Below the pieces are notes generated by a model, which was not told where the DNA came from, did no database searches, and saw nothing but the letters and a program-made list of their open reading frames with translations. Below are positions 42,737-57,900 of a stretch of DNA of 64,000 nucleotides, piece by piece. Numbering within the stretch: position 1 is the first letter of the stretch; every line of letters starts with the position of its first letter. Source of the DNA: Plenodomus lindquistii (taxonomy: Eukaryota > Ascomycota > Dothideomycetes > Pleosporales > Leptosphaeriaceae); contig JANUWI010000012.1 in NCBI GenBank assembly GCA_025504975.1, positions 1,240,001 to 1,304,000 of the forward strand, given 5' to 3'. A program made the position numbers and the translations under genes.

Positions 42737-45700
42737 TTATAAAAAAATTATTTTTTTACTAGTAACAGCCTATATAATATTACTAATTTATTTAAAAAAA
42801 TTATTTAAATCCTCTAGTTAACTAGCCTCTAAAACTTCCCTAGTTCCGGCCCTAATTAACGCTAATAGATCTATTAATAATTCTAAAACTAGATTCTAGA
42901 GATCTCTAGTTAACTAAAGTCTATAGGTTTAGACTTCTATAGTATTACTAGCTTAGATTACTTTTAGAAAAGTCGCGTTAGATAGCGCTAAAATAGAGAC
43001 TTAGAGACTACTAATAATCTAGTAGAATTAAAGGCAAAGCTAATACCTATCCCTATTAATAGATAATAAATCCTGCTTTTTAAAAAATAAAAAGAAATAA
43101 CTAGCCTTTGCAAAAGGCCTATAAACTTATTAAATATCTAAAATATAGAAGATAACTAATACTAGCTAATTAGAGGATAATTAAAGTTAAATAGAAGCTA
43201 GACCTACTTTAGTAGAACCTAGAAATCTACTAACTATAACCTCTAATAACGCTGTAGAAATAATAGCCTAGCTACGCGCTAAATTAGCAGCTCTATAGGC
43301 TAAAATAAAACCTATTAAAAAAAAAAAACTTTATTTAACTCTACTTCTAGACTTGCCTTTATTCTTTACTAAAAACTTTTAGACTTATTAACGTTACTAG
43401 TTAACTAGATTACTTTCTAAAGCCTTTTTTTATATTTTTAAAAAGCTACGTTTATTAGAGCGTACCTTTTCTATCTCTAAACTATTAGATAGAAAGGACT
43501 TTACCTATAGATAATAGAAAGCCTTAATACTAGACTAATTTAAAATTAATAGTAACTACTACTATTTTAAGCGTGTTTATATAGTACTAGTCTAGAGCAG
43601 TATTTCTAGTCTAGCTAAAAAGTATTTTAAACTTTAATACCTATCTAATAATAAAGCTAACTACTTCTTCTCTATAGAAGCTATAATAGCTACGCTTAAT
43701 AGATACTTTATTATAGATAATAAATAAGCTAAAGCACGTAATACTTTTAACTAACTATATATAAAAAAAAATAAAACTTTCTTTACTTTTAAAGCCTATT
43801 TTTTAAGCTATACTATAAAAAAACGCGTACTATATATAGAATAGATTTACTATATATAGGTAAAGATAACTTCTAGCCTATGTATTTCTAGTTAAAGGTT
43901 TAAGTATACCTAGAATAACTCTTTTCTAGATATAATAAAGCACTTTACTACTTTTAATATAGAAAAAAAAACCTATTTAAAAAATATATATTATTAGAAC
44001 CCTTTTTATAATAGTACTACTAAGTTCTAAGCTAGAACTATAGTATAACCTAGTTTAGATACTTTTTAGAAAAAAACTTTAGAAAATATAGTACTGTACA
44101 CAGCTTTCTAAACCTTTCTATAATCTACTATAGTACTTCTATAGCAAGCGACAGCTACTCTAGCTTCTAAAAAGGTACTAGGTAACTACTATAACTATAG
44201 TAAGCTAGAATACTACGCTAATAAATATCTATTACTATAAATAAAGAAAATTATAATTAAAAATTACTCTAACTAATATTATAACGCTGCTAAAGTACTA
44301 GACCTAAAGGAAGATTAGATAGAAAATAAGTAGTTCTAAAAGTATTACGCTATTTAGAATTAAGTTAAAAATATAACCTATTAAATTTTAATCTTTTAAA
44401 ACTATTTTAAAGTTTCTATTTTTTTATATCTACTATTTTATATAACCTAGGCGTAGGTGTAAAACTACTATTACTTATTAATACTAGCGCCTAAAAATAT
44501 CTTTTTTTAAATTTATATATTATTTCTTTTTTATTTTTTTTACTTTAAACTAAAGTCTAAAAACTACTCTACCTAGTAATAGTTAGAGAGTTTAAGGACT
44601 AAATCTCTTTACTAGTTATAGAATATATCTATCTTTATATAATTATAGATAGATAAAAAATTCTAAACTATCTATTTATTATACTTAATCTAGGAGCTTA
44701 GAATGTAATTATTAGAATATAATAGTTAAAAAAGTTTAAAATTCTACTAGATATAAATAGGTTCTAGTTATAGTAGCTAGCTATTTACTCTAAAACTTAT
44801 ATTTTTACTCCTCTAATTTTTATATAACTCTATTAAAGAATACTAAAAAAGTACGTTACTTTTAATATTAAAAGATAAAACGCTCTATAGAAAAAGAAGT
44901 TATATTAGAAAACTAGTAGCCTACACCTTTTAATTAATTATATTTATAGAATTTTTAAAGCTCTATAATACTAGAACATCCCTCTAGAGATCTAAAAACT
45001 AGACCTGCTCTAAAAGCCTTTTAAAACCCTTTTTAGTCTCTAAATTGCTATTATTTCTGCTAATGCCTTCTATTTTAATATAAAAAAAAAAAAATAAGTT
45101 CTTTACTACTAGTCTATATAAAATTAACTAGATCTTTAAAAACTATAATAGAAAGAACGTCTAAAAAAATAACTATTTAATCTAGAACTAACTCTTTTTT
45201 TACTATTAGTAGTATTAGAACGTATTTAGTTTATTAGCTGCAGAGGAACTACTAGAATACTAACTATATAACTATAAAATTATTCTAAATAAACCTCTAT
45301 CTAATAACTTTAGCTCTTTATATAAGTAAAACACTAAAGACTTAGAAGCTATTAAAAAGTACGTCTAGAAAAACTTATAGAAAGGATTTATAGAGACTAG
45401 TTATAGCTCTTTTACTTTCTCTATTCTCTATATCTGCAAACCTAATAAGTTACTCTATATCTATATTAACTACTATAAATTTAACTAGCTTACCTAAAAA
45501 AACGCCTACCTAATTCTAAAAATAGATAACTTACTAATCTGTTTAAGTAAAGCTAAAATTTTTACTAAGTTTAATATTTAAGCAGCCTTTAATAAAATCT
45601 ATATAGATTTAGAGTCTAAAAAATACACTACTTTTTATACCTGCTATAGATTATATAAGTATAAAATACTCTTTTTTAGTCTCTATAATAGCCTTTCTAT

Positions 45701-48700
45701 CTATTAGAGGTATATAAATAATATATTTATAGATTACTTAGATAATTTCTATATTACCTACTTAGATAATATCTTTATCTACTTTAAAGACGTCTAGAGC
45801 TACTAATAACACGTTAAGCTTGTTCTAGAAAGACTATAAAAAGCAGGACTATAAGTAGCGATTAAAAAAAGCGAATTCTATATTATTTAAACTAAGTATT
45901 TAGAATATATCCTAACTAACTAAAAAATAGAGGTAGATTTAGAAAAGGTAGAAGTACTCTATAACTAGGTCTAACCTACTACTATAATAGATATTAAGTT
46001 TTTTCTAGAGTTTACTAGATTCTATAGATAATTTATCTCTAAATTTTTATAAGTAGCTAAGCCTATAATAGCTCTATAAAGTCTTTTAACCCTATTTATA
46101 TAGACTAAAGATTGCTAAAATAGCTTTAAAAAGCTAAAGTCCTTGCTTCTAGCAATTCTAGTCCTGTATTACTTTAATTCTAATTATAATATAAAACTAA
46201 AAACTAACGCTTTAGATAGAGTAGTAGCTAGAATTATATTTTAAAAACACCTAAATAGTAAATAGTACTCTATAGTTTTCTATAGTAAAATATTTATAAA
46301 AGTAGAGCTTAATTAGAAAATATATAATAAAAAACTATTTGCTATTATTACTACCTTTAAAAAATAGAAAGCTAAACTAACTTTAGTTTAGTACTAAGTT
46401 TAAGTGTACACTAATTATTAATCTTTAAAGTACTTTATAAGTATAAAAGTTCTAAATTAATAATAAGCTAACTAGACTAAGCTTATAGCTTTTTTTAACT
46501 TTTAAATTAAATATACTCTAGATAAAAGTAATAAACGCGTAGATATTTTTAGTTAATAAAAATAAAATATAAAAAATTTTAAAGTAGCTTAATAAAATAA
46601 TTACTTTTTAGTTTTTTCTAATCTAGCTAGGCTACACGGCTGTATTAACTCTAAACTAGTAAAATAATATCTAGAGTTCTTTTTATAAATAACTATTACT
46701 TTTCTCTAACTAACTCTAATAATATTACTAAATTTTTTAAAACTAATAGAAACTCTATTAAAAAAAAACTAATAGTTTTTTAAAGTAGAATGTTTTTTAC
46801 TACCTTTCTAGTATTAAATAGATAATAGACTTTTTTTTTATAGTAACTACTTTTATATCTCTCTAGATTTACTACTCTATATATAATTTATTAAAAAGGT
46901 ATATAATTAAATATTAATAGTTTATTCTAGTACTATAAAAATTTACTAGTTATTTATATAATAATACTACTAGAAAAGAATAGAAGCTATCTATAAATAG
47001 TACGTGCGTAACTACGTTACCTACTAAAAATTCTATTTAAAATAAATTTAAATCTAAAAGTTTTTTTACTTTTTACTAATTCTAGAGAAACCTATATAAT
47101 ATTTTATAATAGACTTTAAATTTTTCTCTAAAGACTAATACAGCTATAATTAGATTTTAGTAATTATTAATTAACTTTTTAAATAAATAATTATAATACT
47201 ATACTATAAAATAATAAATACTTAAAGTATTATTTAACTATTTATATAATAAGTATATTAGTTTAAATATATTTCTAAAAGTATTATTTTAGACTATAAA
47301 GCCTAGTTTATTTTCTAATTCTAGTCTAAATTCTATTAAATTATAAATACTAAAATATAACTCTCTACTACCTATTATAAATAAACTAATAGCTAAACTA
47401 AAATTATAAATAAGTATATTAACTAACGCCTATAGCTATTTATAATATACTACTAGAATAACTAAAGTAAACTTTTTCTATTTATAAACTAAGCCTAGAT
47501 AACGCTTTTATACGCGTTAATAGAAATAGCTCTATACTAGCTTTTATATAGTTTTAAACTTTAATAGAGCTAGAACTAGCACTATTTAAAAGTAGCTAAT
47601 TTTATTAAAAAACTTAACTACTAGAAAGTTTATAATCTAGCTATTTAAATATATAATACTTAGAAATAAACTAAAAAGAATATAGAAAAGATATAAAACT
47701 AAATATATTCTACTATTAATATCTACTAATATTCTATTAACTAGAGAATTAGAGATAAAGTCTATTTTTTTATTACTAATCTAGTAACTATAAAACTTAG
47801 CTAAAAGTTATCTAAACTATAAAAAAGTTCTTTTAAAATTTTTAAATAAATTAGGTATTTCTATAGATTTAAACTCTCTTTAGGCTTTAAAATATATAAT
47901 ATATTTATATTTAACGTTTTTTATAAAAATTCTAATAATTTTTTTCTAGTATAAAAAGTTTTAAAGCTACTAGCTACTTTTATATAAAGCGTAGAGAAGT
48001 AGAAAGTTAAAAAAATTTTTACTAGTAAGCTTATTTAAAATAAGCTAAAATATAGAGCTAGCTAGATAGAATATAATCTAGATCTAATCTAGTATCTAGC
48101 CTTTAACTTTATAGGCTTTTTTTATAAACTGTAAAACTTCTACTAGAAATATTCTAATTATTTAGAATCTCTCTAGGCACTATATAGATAGCTTTAGATA
48201 TAAAAAAAAATAAAAAATATATTATAGTTAGTAAATAATTATATTTTATAAATCTAATAGTTTTTTTATTATTAATATATAAAAATTGCAGCTAATATAT
48301 AAAACTAGTATATAGCTTTTACTAATAAAACTTTTAGCCTAGTAAACTAACTATTATAGATAGGTATAAAAGCTTTTTAAAACCTACTTATTTACTATTA
48401 TAATTTTTTAACCTCTATTTTACTATTAAAGGCGTTATATATTTTATCTAATTTAGAGTTTTTAGCGCTTTTATACTTTAAAAACTTTCTATTAAATCTA
48501 TAAATAGACCTGTGTTTTTTTTTACTACTAGAAAAATCTAGAGTTTTTCTAGAAAAAGTAGTAGCTAAAGCTACTATATTTTTCTAGAGAAGCTATATTT
48601 TCTAGTATAAGTTTAAAACCTTTTTACGCAGGCTTTAAAGCTTTTTCTATTATATATAGTAGCTTACTAGTATTATATTAGTTATACTAAAACTAGTAAC

Positions 48701-49405
48701 CTGCGTAGTTACTATTTATACTATAAAAACTAATATTTTTATAGCTAAACTAGCTATAGCCTTTATATCTACTAGCTTAGTTTTAAACTTTTTTATTTTA
48801 TTTTTATTAGCTAGTATAGCCTATATAGTAAAGCTTTTAAAATTATAAAATGCTACTATAATTTAATTATATTCTAGTTCTATATACATAGGCACCTAAA
48901 AAGATTAGAAAAAGCTCTAAACTAATAGAAAAAAATAGTTACTTACTAGTTTATATTTTTTATTTAAAAGCGTGTAATAAGTATACTTTTTTAAATCTAC
49001 TAATTTATATAAATATATAAAGTTAAATTTACTATAAAACTAGGCCTAGATAGAGTATAAATAAAAAATCTAATAGACTAAAAAGTATATATCTAGAGGT
49101 ATAGAAATAGACATTTTTATAAAGGCTATTTAGTATTAGTATTAAAAGTAATAATAGGTAGTAATAGAGTATATATAATAAAAGTATAGAGTATAAAAAG
49201 TAAAAAAAAATTATAATATTTAGAAAATTATTATATTCTACTAGAGTAACTACTAGATTTAGTAGTTATTATAATAATTATTAATAAATAGTAAATAGAA
49301 CGTTATATTTATTTTAATAAAATAATATTTTAAGAATAGACTCTATATAGAGGTTATATAAAAGACACTTAAATATAGAACTATCTAATTTAAAGTAGAG
49401 GGTAA

Positions 49406-49825
49406 TATAATAAAGCTATATTTTATTATAATAATAACCTTTAGCTATAAAAGCCTTTTTATAAGCTACCTCTATCTTTTTCTATATAAGCTTATTAAAA
49501 ATAGAAAACTATACTAACTTTTATTTAAACTACCTCTATACTATACCTAGTCTAGATTCTATAAAAATCTCTACTCTACTATTACCTACGTGCTAATATA
49601 GTAAAGGAAAAAAAAAAAAAACTCTATAAAGGCCTAGAACTACTACTAAATTCTACTTTATATAGCTTATTTCTTTAATAGAACTATAGAGGTATAATTT
49701 TCTTATCCTTTTATATAAAGCTTATAAAAATATAATTTATTTAGCTTTTTAATCTGCGTGCACTTCTATATGCCTTTAAACTAATTTAAACGCCTTTTAG
49801 TACTTTATATTTTTAAGCTATTATA
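49406..49825 (+). repeat. 3' LTR of first mutated Gypsy element
   Basis: About 420 bp. Its first bases (TATAATAAAG) differ from the 5' copy (TGTAATAAAG) by a TG to TA change, a RIP-type transition that hides the canonical TG start. Confidence 0.75.
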
Positions 49826-51617
49826 AAATTCTATATAAACTATAAAGTTTTTAATACTCTTTTAGAGAAAAACTACTATTTACTTTTACTAATTTAAAAA
49901 GCTTTATTATAGATAGAATAAACTAAGTAGTTTACTAAACTAGATATAGTTTAAACTTTTTATAAAATCTTAATTACTAAAGAAAATAAGTAAAAAATAG
50001 CGTTTAGAACCTAGTTTAAACTTTATAAATAAATAGTCTATTAATGTAGTTTAGCTAATACTTTAAATACTTTCTAGAAGTATATTAATTAGATAGTCTA
50101 TAAGTATCTAGATATAAATACTTCTATTTATATAGATAATATACTTATTTATACTAGTAGAGATTAAAAAGAGTATAAATTTAAAGTAAAAGCTATAGTA
50201 AAAAAGCTTAGAAAAACAGGCCTATAGCTAGATATTAAGAAATTTAAATTTAGTATTAAAAAAATATACTATTTTAGATTAAAAGTAGAAATGGAATATA
50301 GAATTAGTATAAATCTAAAAAAAAATTTAAGCTATTACTAAATAAAACTTTTCTAATTTATTAAAAAAGTATAGAGCTTTCTAGAGTTTATAAACTTCTA
50401 TTAAAATTTTATTTAGAACTACTTTATAATTACTATACTACTAACTAAACTAACTAGTAAAAATATTCTATTTTTTTAAAAAAAAAATTATAAAAAGTTT
50501 TTTTTAAATTTAAAAAAGCTTTTACTATAAAGTTTACTCTAGCTTATTTTAGTCTAGACCTAGAGATATTTTTTATAACTAATACCTCTAGCTAGGTATT
50601 AGAAAAGATTTTTATATAGTAGAGAAAAAATAGACAGCTTTATATTATAGCTTACTTTTTAGCTAAATATACTCTAGTAGAGTATAACTATAATATCTAT
50701 AATAAAAAACTTCTAGCTATAATAAAATATTTTAAGTAGTAAAATAAAAAATTATATATAGTAAAGTTTTTTACTATATATACTAACTATAAAAATCTAG
50801 AGTACTTTATAACTATATAGTTACTTTAGAAGTAGTATATCTACTAGTTTAAACTATTTAATATTTTTAACTTTATATTTTTTTACTATCTAGAGAGTCT
50901 AAATTAAAAAGCTAATACTTTTTTTAGAAAAAAAAAGAATACTTTATAATATACTAAAGAAAATAGGCTAGTAGTCTATAACTTCTAGTTATTTAAACTA
51001 GTAGAAATTTCTAGTTATAAAAAAAAAAGTCTATTAAAAATTCTATAGTTTAAATAATACTAGTTAAAATTTCTAGAAAAAAAAATAGTACTTACGCTAG
51101 TAGAGCTATTTCTACTTAAAAACTTATAAAAAAAAGTATTTAAAAATAATAGTACTTACTAAGTAGCTTTTATAGTAATATAGATAGAATAGTATAAATA
51201 TTTCTTTAAGCTCTAGTTTAAAGTATTAATATTTAAATATATAAAATAAAAGGTATAGTATAGTTCTAGAGAAAAAAGTAAATACTAAAGTCCCTCTAGC
51301 TATAAATTTATTTAATTTTTAAAGTTTATAATAGTATAACTACTAGATATTCTAGTAAAAAAAGTAGCTATAAATTATTAGTGTAGGTTTTTTTTTAGCT
51401 AGGTATATTTTTAGATATTTATTACTATATTAAAAACTATAATATTTATAGTTATACTAAGCTATAGTAGAATTTAAAGTAGAAACTATTTAAACCTCTA
51501 CTAATTCTAGAAAGAATTTAGAAAAAGCTTTTTATAAACTTTATTATTAACTTTTTTAAATATAAAAGTAATACTAACTTTATAGTAGTTATAAATTATT
51601 TAAATAAAAATATTATA
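49826..51617 (+). mobile_element. Fragment of another RIP-mutated Gypsy pol
   Basis: Around 50.2 kb the + frame reads GL.LDIKKFKFSIKK followed by an IYYFRLKVE-like segment, the conserved end of a Gypsy reverse transcriptase (xLDxKKCEFxVxxxxYLGxIV). RNase H-like remains follow, with no LTR of its own in view. It directly follows the preceding 3' LTR and stops at the TA where the long TIR copy starts. Confidence 0.55.
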
Positions 51618-51784
51618 ACGTATTCTACTAGTTAACCTAATAATCTAGTAAATCTAATAGTTTTTTTTAGTATTATAAATACTAAGTTTTTAATTATTAT
51701 TATTATTACTATTAATATCTAACTCTACTGCTATAAAGTTTATATCTAATTTAGAAGTACTTTTTAAACTTTTCTAGCACATAT

Positions 51785-51995
51785 TATTATAGATTAAATC
51801 TATAACCTCTAGAAGTTAAAAGTTTAGTACCTACTCTACTTTACCTACGTTAGCCTCTATCTAGCTAGTATACTTTAATTAGTAGAAATATTATATTTTT
51901 ACTTTTACGTATAGAAAACTAGCTCTTTATATAATATTTTACTTTTAGGCTAGAATATAATTTCTACTATAATACTCTATTCTTAAGCTTTTATA
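51785..51995 (+). repeat. 5' LTR of second mutated Gypsy element
   Basis: 211 bp, the same length as the 3' copy and alignable without gaps by eye; differences are mostly transitions. Confidence 0.8.
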
Positions 51996-54900
51996 CTATA
52001 TTACGTTTAATAAATTAATATACCTAGAGTCTATTATAGAAAGTAAAAAAGTCTATACTAAAAGTATAATATTATTATATTAGATTAGCTCTACTATATA
52101 ACGCGTAAACGCTAGCTAGGTATATAATTTTTTAGTTAATTATATTTTTTAAAACTAACTCTAAAACTACTTCTAGCACTCTACTATTATAACTATAAAG
52201 TAGAAGTTATAGATAGAGATAAACGTTACGCTAAATAAAATAGGTAGTTAGATAAACTAAGCTAGATACCTATACTAGTAATTAATACTAATTATTATTA
52301 AAAACGTTTAATAATAAATAAGTAGAAAAAAAACTAGTTTACTACTTTATAATAAGTAAGTAGTTTATAATACTATATTTAATAGTATATAGTAACTACC
52401 TAAAACGTAACTATTAATACTATAGTTTAAAAAACTAATTACCTACTAGCTTTTATAGAGTTTAATTTTACTATAAACTATATAATAATCTATAAAATCT
52501 ATAATAGTTACCTAACTAGTTATATATTGCCTTTTAAAGCGCTTAATCTAATTAGTAGAATAGATAATATCTAAAAAACTCTACTTTTTAATAGCTAAGC
52601 TACTATAATAATCTCTACTATATAAGAGTTAGAAGCTAAATAACATAGTATCTTTAGATATTCTTTTTTTCTAGATATAAAAAAGCTTTATAATAGTAAA
52701 TACCTATCTAAATTTATAAACTCTATTTATACTGCAGCGTACGTACTAGATAATATTTATAATTATATTATTAGAGATATATATATTAAATGTATTAAAA
52801 ATAATAAATACCTACTTTATATATAATTTACATTTAATAATATATTTATTAAAGTTTTTAAAACTAAAAATACGCTCTATATAATTTAGATAAACTAAAA
52901 AGCTCCTCTAGAAAATAATTCTAAACCTTTAATTACTTTATTCTCTATAAATAATAGGTTTATTAAAGCTATTAAAGACTATTTAATAGCTTTTTATAAA
53001 AGTATTATTTACTTAATAACTACGCTACGCAATTATATTATAGCTATTAATAAAAGTAATACTATTATATAAAAACTATTCTAGTTAAAAAAATAATATA
53101 AAGTATAGTTTAAAAAGCTAAGTACTAAAGTTAATAATAAAAAGCCTCTATATAAAAAGCCTGCGTTTATTAAAATTAGTAATAAACTTAAAATAGTAAA
53201 AGAAGTTATAAGTAAACTATAAAAATAGCTCTATAATAGACTATTTAATAACTACTCTATTTTAGAGTATATATACTTTAAAAATAACTTAGCTTTTAAA
53301 AAATCTAAAGGTAACTATTTCTATAAAAAGTAGAGAGATATATAGATAAAAGTAGATTAGTTCTTTAAAAACTATAAATAAGTAGATTAAAACTACTAAT
53401 ATATTTATAAGTAGATAAAATAGGCTAATATTAACCTGTAGAAAGAATAGAAAAAGAACTAGACTTTAGTTACTATAATCTAGCGCTATAACCTAGATTT
53501 CTAACCTTTTATATTAATTTTTTAGAATAAAAGCTACTTTTAGTAGTTAAATTTATTTATTAGAACTAGAATATACGCGTAGAATCTCTCTAGTAACTTA
53601 CCTACTTACTTTTACTAGTATTATAATAAAAATAATAGCTTTTCTAGTTCTATCTAACTTTATTAATATTATAATAATAGTAATAACCTATCTAATTTCT
53701 ATATATAAAGCGCTTTAGGTATACTAATCTATTTAAATAGAGTAAAACTTAAGCTAGGTTATTAAACTACCTTTAGCAGCGCTACTATAGTTATTACTAT
53801 AGTAGGTATATACTTTAAGCTACTAGATATAGATATCTAGACTAGTAATAACGCTACTATTAGCTATAATAAATAAAAAAAGTTAGTAGTTACTAAATAT
53901 AAAACTCTATTTAATAACTAATAGCTATAATATCTAGAAAGCTAAATACACAGCGCAGCCTAGCTTATAATTAATAATATAAAGTTTATAAACTTTTATA
54001 ATCTATTTAACGCTCTAGACCTATACTATAGTAAGTTTATTTATAAAAAAATCTTTAACGCCTAGATAAAGCTCTAGAATAGCTTTTTTAAAATAGCAAA
54101 TAATAAAATATTTATAGAATAAAAAAGTTAATTTATACCTACTATTAAATTTATTACTATATCTAAATCTACTATAGTTAGTTATATCTATTAGTTTATA
54201 TACTCTAGTTTAGCGTCTAGCGTGTTAATTAACTTTAATAATATTTAATTTAAAGCTTTAGTATAGTTTTTTAAAGCTATTTAATAAATTAATTTTATTT
54301 AATACTAGATTAATATTAGTAGAAATGTAGTTAATATCTACTATACTAACAGCTGCTATATAGGTTCTATAAACTTTTTAAAAACTTTAAAATACTTTTT
54401 TACTTATACTAGTAATAGAAAGATAGGCAGATAATAATTAAAAAAAGCTATAATTTAATATATAAACAAGTAGAAAATAGCTATAACTAAAGTAGAAGTA
54501 TACTTCTATTGTAGTAATTATAGCTATTAGATATAAAACTATACTAGCTACGCTGTATTTCTCTAGAATAAATATAAATAGAAAATATTCTTTTTTTTAG
54601 CTAAACTCTATACTATAGAAGCTAACTATTAACTTAAAAAAAAGGATAGTAATAATAATAAAAATAAAAATAGTAAATCTAAAACTAAAAAAAAGTCTAA
54701 TTTAAATAATATAGGTAAACCTCTAGAGAATTTTTATTAGCTTCTATATAAAACTATATATAGAAATGTAAATAGTGTAACTCTATATAAACTTTACGCT
54801 GTATTACTATCTAGTACTAATACTTAGAGATAGTAGCTATACTTATCTCTTTTTATAAATAAATTACTAAATAATTATACTAAATCTTTATTATTTTTAC

Positions 54901-57900
54901 TACTAACTTCTTTAACTCTATTTATTAACTTAGATTTAACTTTTACACGCTTTCTATTTATAGCTAGAAGTAAACTAAAACTCTAGCTAATATAGAAGCT
55001 AGTATATACTTTATAGATTCTACTTTTATAGCTAAATAGAGCTTCTATAAAATAAATATAGCTTAACCTTTTAAACTAACGCTTATAAATAGTAAGAAAG
55101 TAGCTATAGTATACTAAACTACTAAAATTTCTATAAAATATAGAATGTATATTAGTATAGTACTCTACTATATTACTAATATAGATAGCTATAACATTAT
55201 TTTTAGAACTAACTAGTTAGACGTTTATAAGCTATACATTTTTTTTAGTAATTTAAAATTAATAATATTTAACTTATTCTATTATATTAGCTACTACTTT
55301 AATAGAGGTCTTTTTAAAACTATTTTTAATAATAGCTTATCTATAGTAAGTAATATATATTATAACACTAAAATAGAATAGATTTATACTATTTTAGTAT
55401 AAGCTATATATATATCTACTCTATACTAGCTAGAGTAGATAATTTAAATTAAGTTTTATAAATAGAATAAATTTAAATAACCTTCTAATAACTCTTTATA
55501 AAGTTAAAAAGAGTATAAAAAAAAATTTTTAATAACCTTATATAATACGCTATAGTTACCTAAAAAAACTTTAATAAGTATATATTAAAGCTAGAGTAGC
55601 CTATTCTCTCTAAATAAAGAATATAAACGCTAGTACTAGTATAGGTCTATAATATAGAAGAATTAAAAAACATTTTTAATTTAACTATAGCTAGCTAATT
55701 ACTCTTTTAATAACTAGGTGTAGACTACGCTATTAATACTAATATAAAATAGATATTAAAGCTAAAAATATATAGCTTTATATATATATAAATAGAAGCT
55801 ATAAAAGTATATATTAATAATATACTCTAGTATAGTTTTATTTAACTAAATACTTTTTTTTACGCTACGCCTATTTTTATTATTAAAAAGCTAGGTAGTA
55901 GACTGCGTATTTATATTAACTATTAAATATTAAATATAATTATAAAAAAAAATTAAAATACTTTTCTAGTAATTAAAAAAACCTTAGCTTATATAGCTAA
56001 AGTTAAGTAGATAAATATTATTAACGTAGTTACTGCTTTTAATATAGTCTAATTTAAAAATAGTAATTAAAAAAAAGTCCTTTTCGAATAAAATATAGCT
56101 TTTATAAATATCTAGTTATACCTTTTAGCCTCTATAACGCTCTAGGCACGTTTTAAACCTTTATTAATAAAATACTATACAAGTTCTTTAATATATTTTA
56201 TATAGTTTACTTTAATAACATTCTAATTTATACGTGTAATAATAATACTAAAGTCTATAAAAAATAGGTATTATAAGTTCTCTATAAGCTCTAAGCTACT
56301 AGTATATACTTTAATCTATCTAAATACTAGTTTAAAGTTAAATAGGTAAAATACTTAGAGCTTATTTTTATAATAAAAAGAATTAAAATAGACTTAAAAA
56401 AAGTAGAAATAGTTTTTTAATAGTAAACTTTAAAAAGTATAAAAAATATATAGGCTTTCTTTAGATTTATAAACTTCTACTAATAATTTATTAAAAGAAT
56501 TTTTTTTATAGTAAAAGCACTAACTGCGTTTACTTAAAAAAAAGCTAATAGTAAAAATTAGAGGTATTAATTTCCTTTACTATCTAATTCTCTAGCTATT
56601 TAAATATTTAATAAGTTAAAAAATGCTTTCTAAATAGCTAGCGTACTAGCCTACTTTAATACTAATTTAAAAATATAGCTTAAAACTAACGCTTTTAACT
56701 TTATTACTACTATAGTTCTTTTATAAATAGATAAAAAAAAATACTACGCCTAGTTATATTTCTTTTTTGTAAAATAACGCTAGCTAAATACAACTATAAA
56801 ATCTATAATAAAAAGCTTTTTACTATTATTAAAGTATTTAAAAAGTAGTATTTTAAACTATCTAGAACTAATAACCTAATTTACATTCTAATAGACTATT
56901 AAATGCTATAAATTTTTATAACTTTAAAGTAATTTAACTATAGGCAAGCTAGATAGTTTAAGTTTCTATTAGAGTTTAATTTTTATATTAAATACTATCT
57001 AGGTAAGTAAAGTACTAAGCCTAATGTACTAATAAAATAGCTAGGTAACTTATCTAAAAACGTTAATAATAAAAGGTAATAATACTAAATATAAATTATA
57101 ATTAAGCTAGACTAAATAGATTCTAAGCTATAAATTATAATAATTCTAGTAAACTATAATAATAATACTAAACACGTAATATATCTAGCCTAACTTTTTA
57201 ATTTAAAAAGTAAAATATATCTATTTACTACTACCTAGATAATATACTAACTAAATAAAAAAAATAACGTGTTTTTTAGTTACGCTAAATACGCGTGTAT
57301 TTCTATTACTATTACTCTAGCTCTAGACTCTAATTTAGTAAATAAATTAACTAACTCTATAGTTTTTAGTACTAAAGAGTTACTTTTTAATATATAGAAT
57401 GCCTATAGTAATAACTCTATATTATAAGCTATTATCTAAACTAAATAGGCTAGTTAATACTATATACTCTATAAACTTATATATAGAAAAAAAAAGCTCT
57501 ATTTAAAACTTAGTAATTATATATTTAATAATAGTTTACTATATATTAAAAAAAAATCTATATACCTATAGAACTAATCTATATCTAGGTTATTAAATAA
57601 TACTACTATACTATATATAAAGGCTATAGTAGTAAGTATAAAATATACTTCTACTTATTTTAATAGTACTACTAGCTATAAATAACTACTAATATTACTA
57701 ACTATATTAAAGCTTACCTAATATATTAATAAAGTAAACTTTATTATAAAAGATAATATAAATTGCTATACCTACTACTAATACTATACTAATACTAGTT
57801 TAGTATCTCTATAAACTTTATTACTTACCTACTACTCTATAAGTATAATAGGTAGGTATATATAAATATCCTTATTATTATAAACTAATTTATAAAAAAA

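Larger units (their letters stand above)
42320..49825 (+). mobile_element. RIP-mutated Gypsy-type LTR retrotransposon
   Basis: Bounded by direct repeats of about 417 bp (42,320-42,736) and 420 bp (49,406-49,825), which start T(G/A)TAATAAAGCTA and end AAGCTATTATA. A purine-rich AAAGTAGAGGG just precedes the right one. Between about 45.3 and 46.0 kb the + strand still reads as a Gypsy reverse transcriptase: KPLS, then a KGFIETS-type block, TKFN..AAFNKI, and YLDNIFIYF in the place of YLDDI. Gln/Arg stops run throughout. RNase H and integrase-like remains follow. I found no matching target duplication, so its ends may have been rearranged, or further elements may have inserted. Confidence 0.75.
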
